This document shows, piece by piece, positions 24,852-34,188 of a stretch of 64,000 nucleotides of DNA (position 1 is the first letter of the stretch; each line of letters starts with the position of its first letter). The notes under the pieces are model-generated. The model did not search any database. It saw nothing but the letters and a program-made list of their open reading frames with translations, and had not been told where the DNA came from. The DNA comes from Tractidigestivibacter scatoligenes (lineage in GTDB: Bacteria > Actinomycetota > Coriobacteriia > Coriobacteriales > Atopobiaceae), in NCBI RefSeq assembly GCF_001494635.1, contig NZ_LOJF01000012.1, positions 62,001 to 126,000 of the forward strand, read 5' to 3'. The position numbers and the translations under genes are program-made.

Positions 24852-26777
24852 TTACAGATCTTCCAGTTCGTGCAGCCAGAGCGTGGCGCAGGCGTCGGAC
24901 GGCATGCGCAGGTCCCCCCTGGGCGAGACGGCCGCCGAGCCAACCTTTGGCCCGTCCGGCAGGCAGCTGCGCTTGAACTGCTGGGCAAAGTAGCGCCGGT
25001 AGAAGGTCTTCTCCCACTTGAGAATCGTTGCGTCGTCGTACGTGTCGCCAAGTGCGTAGCGCGCCAGCCGGTATGCCTTGCGCGGCGGCGTACCGCGGCG
25101 CAGGACCTCGTACAGGAAGAAGTCGTGCAGCTCGTAGGGGCCAACAAGGTCCTCGGTGCGCTGGGCGATGGTACCGTCCTTCTCGGCAGGCAATAGCTCT
25201 GGCGAGACGGGCGTGTCCAGAACGTCGTAGAGGACTTCGGCCTCCTCGTCGTTTCCGCAGGTGTCAGCCACATAGCGCACAAGGTGCCGCACAAGGGTCT
25301 TGGGAACGCTCGCGTTGACGGCATACATCGACATGTGATCGCCGTTGTACGTTGCCCAGCCAAGCGCCAGCTCGGAGAGGTCGCCGGTGCCCACCACCAG
25401 GCCGCCCTCCTGGTTGGCGATGTCCATGAGCACCTGCGTGCGCTCGCGGGCCTGGCTGTTCTCGTACGTGACATCATGGACGGATTCGTTGTGGCCAATG
25501 TCCGAGAAGTGCTGGCGCACGGCGTCCGAGATGTTGACCTCACGCAAGTCGCAGCCGAGGGCGTCGGCCAGCGCAGTCGCGTTGCCGTGCGTGCGCCCGG
25601 TGGTGCCAAACCCGGGCATGGTCACGGCAATGATGCCAATGCGGTCCAGGTCAAGCAGGTCAAACGCGCGGGCGCACACAAGAAGCGCCAACGTGGAGTC
25701 AAGCCCGCCCGAGACGCCGATCACCACGTGGCTCGAGCGCGTGTGCGCAAGGCGCTTGGCCAGGCCGCGGGCCTGGATGCTCAGGACATCCTCGCACCTC
25801 TCGGCACGGCGATCCGCATCGGAGGGAACAAACGGGTGCGGGTCGACAAAGCGCGTGAGCGTAGTGGCACTGGGCATGAGCGAGAAGTGCGTGACCGTAT
25901 AGCCCATCGCCTCGGGCGCCGGAGCGGTGACAAAGGTGGACATGCGGCGGCGCTCCTCGCAGAGAAAGGCTACGTCGACCTCGCTTGTTGCGGCGCCGGT
26001 GCCAAAGGGCTCCGCCTCCGCGAGCATGCGACCGTTCTCGGCAATCATGTCGTGGCCGCCAAAGACCAGGTCCTGCGTGGATTCGCCCGCACCCGCCGAT
26101 GCGTACACGTATCCGCAGATGAGACGTGCCGACTGCCCCGTGACGAGGCTGCGACGGTAGTCAGCCTTGCCCACAATGGCGTTAGAGGCCGAGAGGTTGC
26201 AGATAAGCGTGGCCCCCGCCAGCGCGTGATCGGTCGAGGGTGGGTTTGGAATCCAGAGGTCCTCGCAGATCTCGGCGGCCACCACCAGCTGCGGAAGCTC
26301 GTTGCAAGCGAAGAGCTGGCGGGTACCGAAGGGCACGCCCGAGAAGCCAGCAAAGTCCACGGGCACGCAGTCCTTGGGCCCCACCGAGAAGTGGCGAGAC
26401 TCGTAGAACTCGTTGTAGGTGGGGATAGCCCGCTTGGGAACGATGCCCAGCACGCATCCGTGGGCAAGGGCTATCGCGCAGTTGTAGAGCTTGGCGTTGG
26501 TGCGGACTGGCGCGCCGAGAAGCACCAGTGCATCGATGTGGGAGGTCCGCTGGGCGATTATCCCCACTGCCTTCTCGGCAGCGTCAAGAAGCGCGTCTTG
26601 CCAGAAGAGGTCCTCGCAGGTATACGCCGTCACACAGAGTTCCGGCAGCACGATGACGCGCGCGCCCTCCTCGATGGCCGCATCGATCTGCCGCAGGCAG
26701 GAGGCCATGTTGTACTCCACGTCCGCAACACGGACCTCGGGCGTCCTTGCCGCAACCTTCACGAATCCGTCCTGCAT
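24852..26777 (-). CDS. nadE: Glutamine-dependent NAD+ synthetase
   Basis: Makes NAD+ from nicotinic acid adenine dinucleotide with glutamine as nitrogen donor. The 641-residue protein has an N-terminal nitrilase-type glutaminase (LPELCVTAYTCEDLF; catalytic Cys in AAEICEDLW) and a C-terminal synthetase with the P-loop GVSGGLDSTLALL. Start set at ATG 26777 after GGGGAGGAAAG; the open frame extends upstream only because it runs through a REP palindrome. It is convergent with xpt. Confidence 0.95.
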   Translation of the reverse strand: MQDGFVKVAARTPEVRVADVEYNMASCLRQIDAAIEEGARVIVLPELCVTAYTCEDLFWQDALLDAAEKAVGIIAQRTSHIDALVLLGAPVRTNAKLYNCAIALAHGCVLGIVPKRAIPTYNEFYESRHFSVGPKDCVPVDFAGFSGVPFGTRQLFACNELPQLVVAAEICEDLWIPNPPSTDHALAGATLICNLSASNAIVGKADYRRSLVTGQSARLICGYVYASAGAGESTQDLVFGGHDMIAENGRMLAEAEPFGTGAATSEVDVAFLCEERRRMSTFVTAPAPEAMGYTVTHFSLMPSATTLTRFVDPHPFVPSDADRRAERCEDVLSIQARGLAKRLAHTRSSHVVIGVSGGLDSTLALLVCARAFDLLDLDRIGIIAVTMPGFGTTGRTHGNATALADALGCDLREVNISDAVRQHFSDIGHNESVHDVTYENSQARERTQVLMDIANQEGGLVVGTGDLSELALGWATYNGDHMSMYAVNASVPKTLVRHLVRYVADTCGNDEEAEVLYDVLDTPVSPELLPAEKDGTIAQRTEDLVGPYELHDFFLYEVLRRGTPPRKAYRLARYALGDTYDDATILKWEKTFYRRYFAQQFKRSCLPDGPKVGSAAVSPRGDLRMPSDACATLWLHELEDL

Positions 26778-26789
26778 CTTTCCTCCCCG

Positions 26790-26818
26790 TGAGACAAAGG
26801 GACAGTCCCTTTGTCTCA
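26790..26818. repeat. REP palindrome 1 (perfect 14-bp arms)
   Basis: TGAGACAAAGGGAC and its exact complement GTCCCTTTGTCTCA flank one A. It lies 4 bp after the transposase stop and directly before the nadE ribosome site. The core is identical to copies at 27710 and, nearly, 30978. Confidence 0.9.
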
Positions 26819-26822
26819 TTGC

Positions 26823-27581
26823 CTACCGGCCGGCACGCGCAACGATGTTCCTTCCAATGCCGGTGAGTCGCTCGATTTGGCGAATGGACAAACCGGCTGT
26901 CTTGAGCTCTAAGAGTACCGCATCGCGCCGCCCACGCTCGACTGACTTCAAGAGGCTCGGCGGCAAATTGTCCAGGATTCCGGCGAGAACCTCCGCTGCG
27001 GTGTCATCAGGTATACGGGGTCGCAGATTTGGCTGATAGCCGTCACCCACGGTTTCGTCGAGTGAGAAGTTTGCGAACTCGTCCACCCCGCCTAGCATTC
27101 CCAACAGCACGCGCGTGTCCGCAAACCTTTGGCCCCAAAGCGACTCCCCCAGATACTCGTGGTAGCTGCTCCACCGATACGACGCTGCCGAGGCAATCCC
27201 CGCCTTGGCCGGGTTGTTGTGGATGTAACGCATCGCTTCGAGCAGATAGGAGTCCCCCTCTATGGGGAAGCTGCGAAACCGCTGCTGGAATACGTGCCCG
27301 ATATGGCCCGACCTAGTGTTGTATTGGAGCGCATATGTTGTGGCGACCTTCTGCATGGCGCTGCTCAGCACATCGCGGGCGTCCTCCACCAGCAGGTGCA
27401 CGTGGTTGTCCATCAGGCACCACGCCAGAAGTGTGATGTCACATTCGAGAAAGGAGCCCCTCAACAACTTGAGAAACCCCAGGCGGTCGGCATCGCACTC
27501 AAACAGGATTTGCCGCCCGTTCCCCTTAAGAATCACGTGATAAAAGCCCGACTCCGACCGTACACGAGCCGCCCTTGCCAT
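26823..27581 (-). CDS. REP-associated tyrosine transposase (RAYT, Y1/IS200-like)
   Basis: A 252-residue single-strand endonuclease family protein. The N-terminus ARAARVRSESGFYHVILKGNGRQILFE and the HUH motif in DNHVHLLV define RAYTs; a catalytic Tyr is likely in ATTYALQYN. The C-terminus has a helical DNA-binding part (GLSIRQIERLTGIGRNIV). RAYTs move or process REP palindromes at their flanks. Here perfect palindromes lie 4 bp downstream and 128 bp upstream of the gene, with a third copy 3.2 kb away. The gene looks intact. Confidence 0.88.
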   Translation of the reverse strand: MARAARVRSESGFYHVILKGNGRQILFECDADRLGFLKLLRGSFLECDITLLAWCLMDNHVHLLVEDARDVLSSAMQKVATTYALQYNTRSGHIGHVFQQRFRSFPIEGDSYLLEAMRYIHNNPAKAGIASAASYRWSSYHEYLGESLWGQRFADTRVLLGMLGGVDEFANFSLDETVGDGYQPNLRPRIPDDTAAEVLAGILDNLPPSLLKSVERGRRDAVLLELKTAGLSIRQIERLTGIGRNIVARAGR

Positions 27582-27709
27582 ATTCGGCCTCCCGTCACCG
27601 CAATTTGTTGGTGTGACGGGTATATGCCTTGAGCGAGGCCGCCCGGAGCCTATTCGGCGAGCGCAAAACTATTTTTGACAGCAATCCGCAAGGCTCTGGA
27701 AAGATGTCG

Positions 27710-27740
27710 ATGAGACAAAGGGACTGTCCCTTTGTCTCAT
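27710..27740. repeat. REP palindrome 2 (perfect 15-bp arms)
   Basis: ATGAGACAAAGGGAC and GTCCCTTTGTCTCAT flank one T. It lies upstream of the transposase gene and overlaps the 3' end of the ABC ATPase gene, whose TGA stop (27739-27737) is part of the palindrome. Confidence 0.9.
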
Positions 27741-28519
27741 AGGTACCGGGCGAGGAACTCGCGGGTGCGGGGCTTCTCGGGATTGGTGAAGATCTTCTCG
27801 GGGCTGCCCTTCTCGGCAATAACGCCCTTGTCCATGAACACGACCTCGTCGGAGACGCTGCGCGCGAACGCCATCTCGTGCGTCACCACGACCATGGTCA
27901 TGCCCTGCGAGGCCAGACGGCGCATGACCTCGAGGACCTCGCCGGAGATCTCGGGATCGAGGGCCGAGGTAGGCTCGTCGAAGAGCATGAGGTCGGGCTT
28001 CATGCAGAGCGCGCGAGCGATTGCCACGCGCTGCTTCTGCCCGCCAGAGAGCGTGTTGACGTCGGCGCCGGCAAAGTCCGCAAGGCCCACGGAGTCGAGG
28101 TTGGCCAGCGCGACCTTCTCGGCCTGCCCCTTGGTCATCTTCTTGAGCGTCACCGGCGCAAGTGTGCAGTTGTCCAGCACGTTCATGTTGTTGAACAGGT
28201 TGAAGCCCTGGAAGACCATGCCGATCTTCTCGCGCAGGGCGTTGATGTCCACGTGCTCGGCAGCAAGGTCCTTGCCGTGGAACCACACATGGCCGGCGTC
28301 CGGCGTCTCGAGCAGGTTGATGCAGCGCAGAAGCGTCGACTTGCCAGATCCAGAAGCGCCGATGATGGTCACCACCTGGCCGGGCATCACAGTGAGGTTA
28401 ATGCCTCGAAGGACCACGTTGTTACCAAAGGACTTCTGCAGCCCCTCGACGCGGACCACGGCCTCCTGGGGATTGGCGGCGTCCGCAACGGCGGCACCCA
28501 CGGTCTTCTCGTCTGCCAT
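27737..28519 (-). CDS. Polar amino acid ABC transporter ATP-binding protein
   Basis: A 260-residue GlnQ/HisP-type ATPase: Walker [10 protein letters not shown], signature LSGGQKQR, Walker [14 protein letters not shown], and H-loop VVTHEM. It powers the transporter with the two genes upstream. The first ~20 residues ([19 protein letters not shown]) are a short extension. The stop codon is contributed by a REP palindrome, so REP insertion may have trimmed or reshaped the 3' end. Confidence 0.93.
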   Translation of the reverse strand: MADEKTVGAAVADAANPQEAVVRVEGLQKSFGNNVVLRGINLTVMPGQVVTIIGASGSGKSTLLRCINLLETPDAGHVWFHGKDLAAEHVDINALREKIGMVFQGFNLFNNMNVLDNCTLAPVTLKKMTKGQAEKVALANLDSVGLADFAGADVNTLSGGQKQRVAIARALCMKPDLMLFDEPTSALDPEISGEVLEVMRRLASQGMTMVVVTHEMAFARSVSDEVVFMDKGVIAEKGSPEKIFTNPEKPRTREFLARYL

Positions 28520-28520
28520 G

Positions 28521-29723
28521 CTACTTCTCGCCTCCTGCCTTCATCTGGTTGGATACGCCCAGCACGGGCTCGGTCTTTGCGTCGAGCCGCTTGGCAAGCT
28601 TGCCCAGAAGCCACGACGCCGTTGCCGTCATGATGAGGTAGAAGACTGCAATGACGAGATAGGCGTTCAGCTGCTTGTAGTAGATGCCCGCGATGGTCGA
28701 GGCGGCAAACGCCAGGTCAAACACGCCAATAACCGAGAGGACCGAGGAGTCCTTGATGTTGATGACCAGCTCGTTGGAGAGGCCGGGGATGGCGTAGCGG
28801 ATGCCCTGCGGGAAGACGACCTTGGCCATGGCCTGCCACTGCGAGAGGCCAAGCGACCGCGCCGCCTCCATCTGGCCCTTGTCCACCGACTCGATGCCGC
28901 CGCGCAGGACCTCCATCATGTACGCGGTGGAGTTGAGCGAGATGACCACCAGGCCGGCGATGAAGCGCGACCACACGGCGTTGATCTCGGTCACAGACAT
29001 GCCCGAGCCGCTGAACAGGCCAAACCCGGCGTAGTAGATGATGACGCCCTGGACCAGCATGGGCGTGCCGCGAACCACGGTGCTGTAGACCTTGGCGAAT
29101 CCCACGCCGACCTTCTTCCAGAAGCGAACGAAGTCGTTGTCGGGACGGTCGATGCGCTGGATGCGCACAAAGACAAGAAGCATTGCCAGCACAAAGGCGA
29201 TGGCCGTGCCAAAGACGGCCAGCTCGATGGTCGTGATGATGCCCTGCAGGTACGTGGCGTAGCCCTGCTGGAACATGTAGAGGATCTGCGTGAGCATGTC
29301 ATCCTGCGGCATCCCAGAGGAAGCCGCGGCGGCCGTCCATGCGCTCGCGAAGCCCATGACCGCGCGGTCCACAAAGAGCACGATGGCGAGCGCCCAGATG
29401 ACGTAGGACCCCAGACGCAGCGCCCGACGTGCGCCGGGCTTCACGAAAGGCGCCACCTGGCCATACGTATTCCAGTGCGTGAGCTTGAAGACAAGCGCCA
29501 CCGCCGAGAGCGCCAGCCACGCGACAAGCACGTAGTACATCACGACCTCGACCGTAAAGGCATGGGCGAGGAAGCTCAGCGCCGGACGCGGCTGGCTGGA
29601 GAGCCACATCCCCACAAACGCGACGGCGGAGGTGCCGAGAAGGACGTAGCGATGATCTTGACACAGCCACGCCGCAAAGCGGGCACGCCTGGTCGTCGCC
29701 GGAATTGATGGTGCATCTGACAT
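28521..29723 (-). CDS. Polar amino acid ABC transporter permease
   Basis: A 400-residue HisM/GlnP-type permease, longer than the usual ~220. The N-terminal ~170 residues hold extra hydrophobic helices ([14 protein letters not shown], then [19 protein letters not shown] and [16 protein letters not shown]). The transport domain follows ([21 protein letters not shown]), with [14 protein letters not shown] as the ATPase coupling motif. ATG 29723 follows GGGAGAAG. It ends one base before the ATPase start and follows the binding-protein gene by 33 bp, so the three form an operon. Confidence 0.92.
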   Translation of the reverse strand: MSDAPSIPATTRRARFAAWLCQDHRYVLLGTSAVAFVGMWLSSQPRPALSFLAHAFTVEVVMYYVLVAWLALSAVALVFKLTHWNTYGQVAPFVKPGARRALRLGSYVIWALAIVLFVDRAVMGFASAWTAAAASSGMPQDDMLTQILYMFQQGYATYLQGIITTIELAVFGTAIAFVLAMLLVFVRIQRIDRPDNDFVRFWKKVGVGFAKVYSTVVRGTPMLVQGVIIYYAGFGLFSGSGMSVTEINAVWSRFIAGLVVISLNSTAYMMEVLRGGIESVDKGQMEAARSLGLSQWQAMAKVVFPQGIRYAIPGLSNELVINIKDSSVLSVIGVFDLAFAASTIAGIYYKQLNAYLVIAVFYLIMTATASWLLGKLAKRLDAKTEPVLGVSNQMKAGGEK

Positions 29724-29756
29724 GTTCTTGCTTCTCCCTGCTGTGTGCAACGCGCG

Positions 29757-30704
29757 CTATGCGGGCTGGCGGTCCATGCAGTCATCCCACATGCTCTGGC
29801 GCTCGTCCGCCGAGATGCCGTCGATGACCTCGTTGATCTTGGCGAGAACCGCGTCCTGGCCCTTGGCGATGGCGGCATTGTCGGGGTTGGAGGCGTCCGT
29901 GAAGCCTTCGCCATCGGCAAGGTCGACCTTCTTGAGCGTGGGATAGTCCTTCAGCAGGCGCGGAAGCGAGAGGGACGAGAAGGTAATGGCATCGCAGGTG
30001 CCGTTCATAAGACCGTCGACCACCAGCGGCACCGTAGCGACCGGCGTGAGGTGGTTGACGTTGGGGATCTGGTCGATGAGGTCGTCGTAGAAGGTGTCCT
30101 TCTGGCCAAGGACCGAGGCGCCCGAGAAGTCAGAGAGCTTGGTGGCATCAGCGTAGGGCGAGTCCTGCTTGACGACCATAATGACCTCGTCGTCGATGTA
30201 GGAGTCCGAGAAGTCCGCGGACTGGGCACGCTCGTCCGTCACGGACATGCCGGCGCAGATGATGTCGATCTGGCCGTTGACCAGCGAGTCTACCAGGCTG
30301 CCAAACTCCATCTTCACCGCGACGGGCTCCATGCCCAGGGCGTCGGCGATCTTCTTGGCCACCTGCACGTCATAGCCATCGGCATAGGCGCCGTCGACGT
30401 TCTCGATGGGGATGGTGGTGTCGCTGGCAGAGGACTCCTGCCAGTTGTAGGGGGCATAGGCGGCCTCCATGCCCACGCGCAGGGTCTTGCCGTCGCCCAA
30501 CTTGAGGGAGTCAGACGAGGAGGTATCGCTGCTGGAGGAGGTGGTTGTGGTGGAGCTTGCGGATGCGTCGCTCGACTGGGCCGCAGGGCCGCATGCCGTA
30601 AGGACCGTCATCCCTCCAACGGTGAGGGCCGTGATGCCCGAGGCCCTGAGAAAGTCTCGACGAGAAAATGAGCCAGACGCGTGCTGGATGGGATGCTTCT
30701 TCAT
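29757..30704 (-). CDS. Amino acid ABC transporter substrate-binding lipoprotein (Tat-exported)
   Basis: A 315-residue SBP_bac_3 protein. The N-terminus has a twin-arginine motif (SRRDFLRAS, residues 14-22) followed by a hydrophobic stretch and lipobox LTAC with the acylated Cys at 38, so it is a Tat-exported lipoprotein. A Ser/Thr linker precedes the binding domain (GKTLRVGMEAAYAPYNW, DIICAGMSVTDERA). The ligand is a polar amino acid of unknown identity. Start ATG 30704 follows AGGGAGG. Confidence 0.92.
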   Translation of the reverse strand: MKKHPIQHASGSFSRRDFLRASGITALTVGGMTVLTACGPAAQSSDASASSTTTTSSSSDTSSSDSLKLGDGKTLRVGMEAAYAPYNWQESSASDTTIPIENVDGAYADGYDVQVAKKIADALGMEPVAVKMEFGSLVDSLVNGQIDIICAGMSVTDERAQSADFSDSYIDDEVIMVVKQDSPYADATKLSDFSGASVLGQKDTFYDDLIDQIPNVNHLTPVATVPLVVDGLMNGTCDAITFSSLSLPRLLKDYPTLKKVDLADGEGFTDASNPDNAAIAKGQDAVLAKINEVIDGISADERQSMWDDCMDRQPA

Positions 30705-30910
30705 GATGGTCCTCCCTGGACGATCCCCGCTGTTCCCCTTTCGCGCGACGCAACCGGAGGGGACCCATTCCCCTCCCCCTTGCAAGCGAGACGCGCCAAC
30801 GCGGCCCGATGCGAGAAAGTTACGCGCACACGGCAACGATACTCCTCTGGTCGCGACGTGCCCCGATGGTCACAGTGAGGTAACAATGGGGGGCTGTGAT
30901 TTGGTGGGGT

Positions 30911-30932
30911 TTAATTTGATATTTGATATCAT
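30911..30932. promoter_or_regulatory. AT-rich tract with TTTGATAT repeats upstream of amino-acid transporter
   Basis: A local AT-rich stretch in GC-rich sequence contains the tandem TTTGATA-TTTGATAT and the palindrome TGATATCA. It is about 210 bp upstream of the binding-protein gene and may hold its promoter or an operator. No consensus -35/-10 pair could be fixed. Confidence 0.3.
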
Positions 30933-30977
30933 GAGCGAGACGCCCATTCCCGGTTGAAGGCAGTCCCTCTCGCCACG

Positions 30978-31010
30978 AATGAGACAAAGGGAAACTCCCT
31001 TTGTCTCATT
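30978..31010. repeat. REP palindrome 3 (15-bp arms)
   Basis: AATGAGACAAAGGGA and TCCCTTTGTCTCATT flank AAC. It is a solo copy without a transposase, and it supplies the TGA stop (31008-31006) of the TsaB-RimI-TsaD gene. Confidence 0.88.
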
Positions 31011-33444
31011 CCCAGCTGGGCGGAACGGGAGCGTCGGTCGTGGACCAAGTGCCGAGAGGCGCGTTGGGGTCGGCGTCGAGCGTGAGCGGAGCGAAGTTGC
31101 GCGCGCGGTAGCTTCTCAGCGCCGCAACGCTAATCATGGCCGCGTTGTCGCCGCAGGCCCGCATGGGCGGCACGGTCACCCGCACGCCACGCTTGCCAAA
31201 GGTCTCGCGGTATGCCTCGCGCAGCTGCGGGTTTGCCGCAACGCCACCGCCCACGCAGAAGTCCGAGACACCTGTCTGCTCAACCGCTGTCACGGCCTTG
31301 GCCACCTGCACGTCGATGACCGCCGCCTCGAAGGAGGCCGCAAGGTCGGGCAGGTCGATGGGCCGGCCGGCGCGGTTCTCGCCCTCAATGTAGGTGATGA
31401 CGGCCGTCTTGAGGCCAGAGAGCGAGAACTGGTAGTCACCGCTATGCATCATCGCGCGCGGGAAGTGAATGGCACGCGGGTTGCCCTTGGCGGCAAGCCG
31501 GCTGATCACCGGGCCTCCGGGGTATCCCAGGCCCAGCGCCTTGGCCACCTTGTCGAAGGCCTCGCCCACAGCGTCATCGATGGTGGTGCCCAGGATCTGG
31601 TAGTCGCCCCATCCGCGCACGTAGACAAGCATGGTGTTGCCACCAGAGACCAGGCTTGCCACAAAGGGCGGCTTCAAGTCAGGCGTCTCGAAGAGGTTGG
31701 CGAGAAGGTGCCCCTCAAGGTGGTGCACCGCAATGAGCGGCAGGCCCGTGGAGGCGCAGAGGCCCTTGGCAAACGCCACGCCAACCACGAGAGCGCCCAC
31801 AAGGCCGGGACCGGCGGTAACACCAACTGCCGAGAGGTCCGCGGCAGTAAGGGTGTCGCACCCAAAGTGCGCACCCGCCTGCGCCATGGCCTCCTCGTAG
31901 ACGCCCACGATGGCCTCGACGTGCTTGCGGCTTGCAATCTCGGGCACCACGCCGCCAAAGCGCGCGTGGAAGTCGATCGAGGTGGCAACCACGCTCGAGC
32001 ACACGGTGCCGTGGGAGTCCACCACGGCCACGGCCGTCTCGTCGCAGGAGGATTCTATCGAGAGAACCAGGTCGCCTGCGGCAGCCAACGCCTCCTCGCA
32101 CGCCGCGCCACGCGGGCCAGCGACGATGGGCCACGGGCGGATGGAGGCATGCGGCTCCGGACGCTTGCCCAGGGCCTCGACGTCTCCGGCCAGTGGGAGC
32201 TCCGCGCGCAGGATGAGGGCGTCGTGACCGGGCGCGTAGTAGCCCGGACGACGGCCGACCTCAGCAAAGCCCAGGTGGTCGTACGTAGCCCGGGCGGGCT
32301 CGTTCTTCTCGTCCACCTCAAGCGAAGCGGTTTTTGCGTTGAGGACGTGCGCGTCGTAGCACAGGCGCGCCGCCAGACGAGACGCCACGCCCTGGCGGCG
32401 ATGGCCCTCCTCCACGGCAACGTCGCAGATCTCGAAGTCGTCGCCAGCCATCATGCCGCCGGCAAAGCCGATGATGCGGCCCAAATCGTGCGCCACCCAC
32501 CAGCTGCGGCCCGGCTGCGAGAGCTCCTCGTAGAAGAGCTTCTCGGTCCAAGGCGTGTGAGAGGAGCCCGAGAAGGCCGCGGCCTCCAGCGCCGCGACAG
32601 CAGGCAGGTCGTTCACCGACATGGGGCGCAGTTGCAGGTGCCTGTCGGCAAGCGCGTCATCCACACCCGTGACCTCGACGCTTGCGGGCGCCTTAAGGCC
32701 CAGGCGCTTGCGCTCGTTCTCCTCGGCGTCCGAGAGGCGCGTGTAGATGGGCAGCACCAGCGCCGGGTCGCCGGAGTCCAGGGGCGACGCGGCCGCGGCA
32801 AGTGCCAGGCCCTCACCGGTGGGGTACCACAGGGTCTCGTCCAGGATGTTCGTGAAGCCGGCCGCCTCGAAGCGCGTGCGGTACTTCTTAAGCCCGTTGC
32901 CCGTGAGGACAAGCTGGGACGCGTCCTCGCGCGCCGACCACGTAGCCACGCACTCGTCGGCTTTGCAGACGGTCTCGGTGGCGAAGGTGCGATGCGCACC
33001 GGCGTCATCCAGCTGGTAGATGCCGGGGTAGACCTCGCCACGCATGGCGTCGTCCGCCACGGCGAGAAGTCCGCGCACGCCGGCCTGCCAGGCACCCCAT
33101 GCCGTAGCGTCGAGAACCGAGACGCCGTGGAGCGGCTTGGAGAGCCCGCACGAGAGACCCTTGGCCGTGGCGATGCCAATCCGCACGCCCGTGAAGCTGC
33201 CGGGGCCGCGCCCAACCAGAACGCGGTCGAGGTCAGCCATGGTGTGGCCGCAGTCCTCGAGCGCCGCGAGCGCCGTGGAGACCAGCTCGACGTTGGCCTG
33301 GCGGCGGCACATGTGGTCGCACGCCGCAAGGACGCGGGGAGCCGAGCCGGGCTCCCAGGAAACCACTGCGCACGCAAGCATGTCGGTGGACGTATCGATG
33401 GCAAGGGCCAGGCCCTTGGTGTTGGTATCGCTCGTCATTCTCAT
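31006..33444 (-). CDS. tsaD: Trifunctional TsaB-RimI-TsaD fusion (t6A synthesis and ribosomal N-acetyltransferase)
   Basis: An 812-residue fusion. Residues ~10-250 are TsaB (ALAIDTSTDMLACAV; GRGPGSFTGVRIG). Residues ~285-430 are a GNAT acetyltransferase like RimI (LQLRPMSVNDLPAV; EEGHRRQGVASRL). Residues ~475-812 are TsaD (LSIESSCDETAVAVVD; metal-binding HHLEGH; SGGNTMLVYV). TsaB, TsaD and TsaE transfer threonylcarbamoyl to A37 of tRNA; RimI acetylates ribosomal protein S18. Start at ATG 33444, after GGAG. The stop lies in a REP palindrome. tsaE is 245 bp upstream. Confidence 0.93.
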   Translation of the reverse strand: MRMTSDTNTKGLALAIDTSTDMLACAVVSWEPGSAPRVLAACDHMCRRQANVELVSTALAALEDCGHTMADLDRVLVGRGPGSFTGVRIGIATAKGLSCGLSKPLHGVSVLDATAWGAWQAGVRGLLAVADDAMRGEVYPGIYQLDDAGAHRTFATETVCKADECVATWSAREDASQLVLTGNGLKKYRTRFEAAGFTNILDETLWYPTGEGLALAAAASPLDSGDPALVLPIYTRLSDAEENERKRLGLKAPASVEVTGVDDALADRHLQLRPMSVNDLPAVAALEAAAFSGSSHTPWTEKLFYEELSQPGRSWWVAHDLGRIIGFAGGMMAGDDFEICDVAVEEGHRRQGVASRLAARLCYDAHVLNAKTASLEVDEKNEPARATYDHLGFAEVGRRPGYYAPGHDALILRAELPLAGDVEALGKRPEPHASIRPWPIVAGPRGAACEEALAAAGDLVLSIESSCDETAVAVVDSHGTVCSSVVATSIDFHARFGGVVPEIASRKHVEAIVGVYEEAMAQAGAHFGCDTLTAADLSAVGVTAGPGLVGALVVGVAFAKGLCASTGLPLIAVHHLEGHLLANLFETPDLKPPFVASLVSGGNTMLVYVRGWGDYQILGTTIDDAVGEAFDKVAKALGLGYPGGPVISRLAAKGNPRAIHFPRAMMHSGDYQFSLSGLKTAVITYIEGENRAGRPIDLPDLAASFEAAVIDVQVAKAVTAVEQTGVSDFCVGGGVAANPQLREAYRETFGKRGVRVTVPPMRACGDNAAMISVAALRSYRARNFAPLTLDADPNAPLGTWSTTDAPVPPSWE

Positions 33445-33578
33445 CTGGCTCCAGAGACGTGGCATTATCACGAGGGATAGTGTAGCGCTGGCGGTGGGGG
33501 CAGGCGTCGGCGGGCGCTGCGCTGCCACTAGAGCACACGCGATTCTCGCCGGGAGCTGCCAGAAGGCCCTCCGGGGGA

Positions 33579-33627
33579 TTGTCGGGCCAATATTCGACAA
33601 AATCTAATCTGATGACACAGTTATGTG
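33579..33627. promoter_or_regulatory. Two short dyads upstream of the tsaB-rimI-tsaD gene
   Basis: TTGTCG...CGACAA (33579-33600) encloses AATATT, and GACACAGTTATGTGTC (33612-33627) is a 6-bp stem. They lie between tsaE and the fusion gene and could be a promoter/operator or the tsaE terminator. Neither role can be confirmed by eye. Confidence 0.3.
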
Positions 33628-33688
33628 TCTGGAAATGGCCCCATAGCCCCACAAGGAGAAGGTGCCGGCGAGAAGCCGCAGCCGCCCC

Positions 33689-34186
33689 CTACGCCGTTGC
33701 CGCTACCAGCGCATCTACCAGCTCCTCGCCACGGGCGTCATGCGCAACAAAGCGCACCTCGCGCGGAGGCTCCTCCCCCGGCGCCGCCTCGGCATCCAGC
33801 CGCGTGACAAACACGTCAACGCGCGCGTCGCCAATCTCGTTGGCGAACTGCTCGCCCCACTCAATCACGCAGACGCCGTCGACACCCAGCACGTCAAAGA
33901 GGCCCGTGTCCTCAAGCTGCTCCGGGCGGTCAAGACGGTAGAGGTCAAAGTGGTCGAGGTCCATCTCGTGCCCGTGGTAGACCATCTCGATGGTGAAGGT
34001 GGGGCTGGTGACATCCGCCGTCACGCCCATGCCCGCGGCAATGCCTTTGGTAAGCTGGGTCTTTCCCGCCCCCAGGTCTCCCGTGAGCACTAGCACGTCT
34101 CCCTCGTGGAGAAGCCCGCCCAGCACGCGGCCAAGCGCGATGGTCTCCTCCTGCGACGTGGTCCTAAACGACGCCTCTCGTGCCAC
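33689..34186 (-). CDS. tsaE: tRNA threonylcarbamoyladenosine biosynthesis ATPase TsaE
   Basis: A 165-residue P-loop ATPase that drives the TsaB-TsaD complex. GDLGAGKTQLTKGIA is the Walker A, SPTFTIE follows, and DHFDLYRLD is the Walker B region. A GTG at 34186 is chosen because GGGGAAGGAG precedes it, two bases after the uracil-DNA glycosylase stop. The C-terminus is slightly extended with Ala and acidic residues. Confidence 0.92.
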   Translation of the reverse strand: MAREASFRTTSQEETIALGRVLGGLLHEGDVLVLTGDLGAGKTQLTKGIAAGMGVTADVTSPTFTIEMVYHGHEMDLDHFDLYRLDRPEQLEDTGLFDVLGVDGVCVIEWGEQFANEIGDARVDVFVTRLDAEAAPGEEPPREVRFVAHDARGEELVDALVAATA

Positions 34187-34188
34187 GG

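Noticed and set aside
27732-29708. A 658-residue plus-strand open frame opposite the amino-acid ABC transporter
   Set aside because: Antisense shadow of the ATPase and permease genes; no ribosome site or domains.
30979-33480. An 833-residue plus-strand open frame opposite the TsaB-RimI-TsaD gene
   Set aside because: It is the antisense shadow of a clear conserved gene, starts inside a REP palindrome and resembles no protein family.
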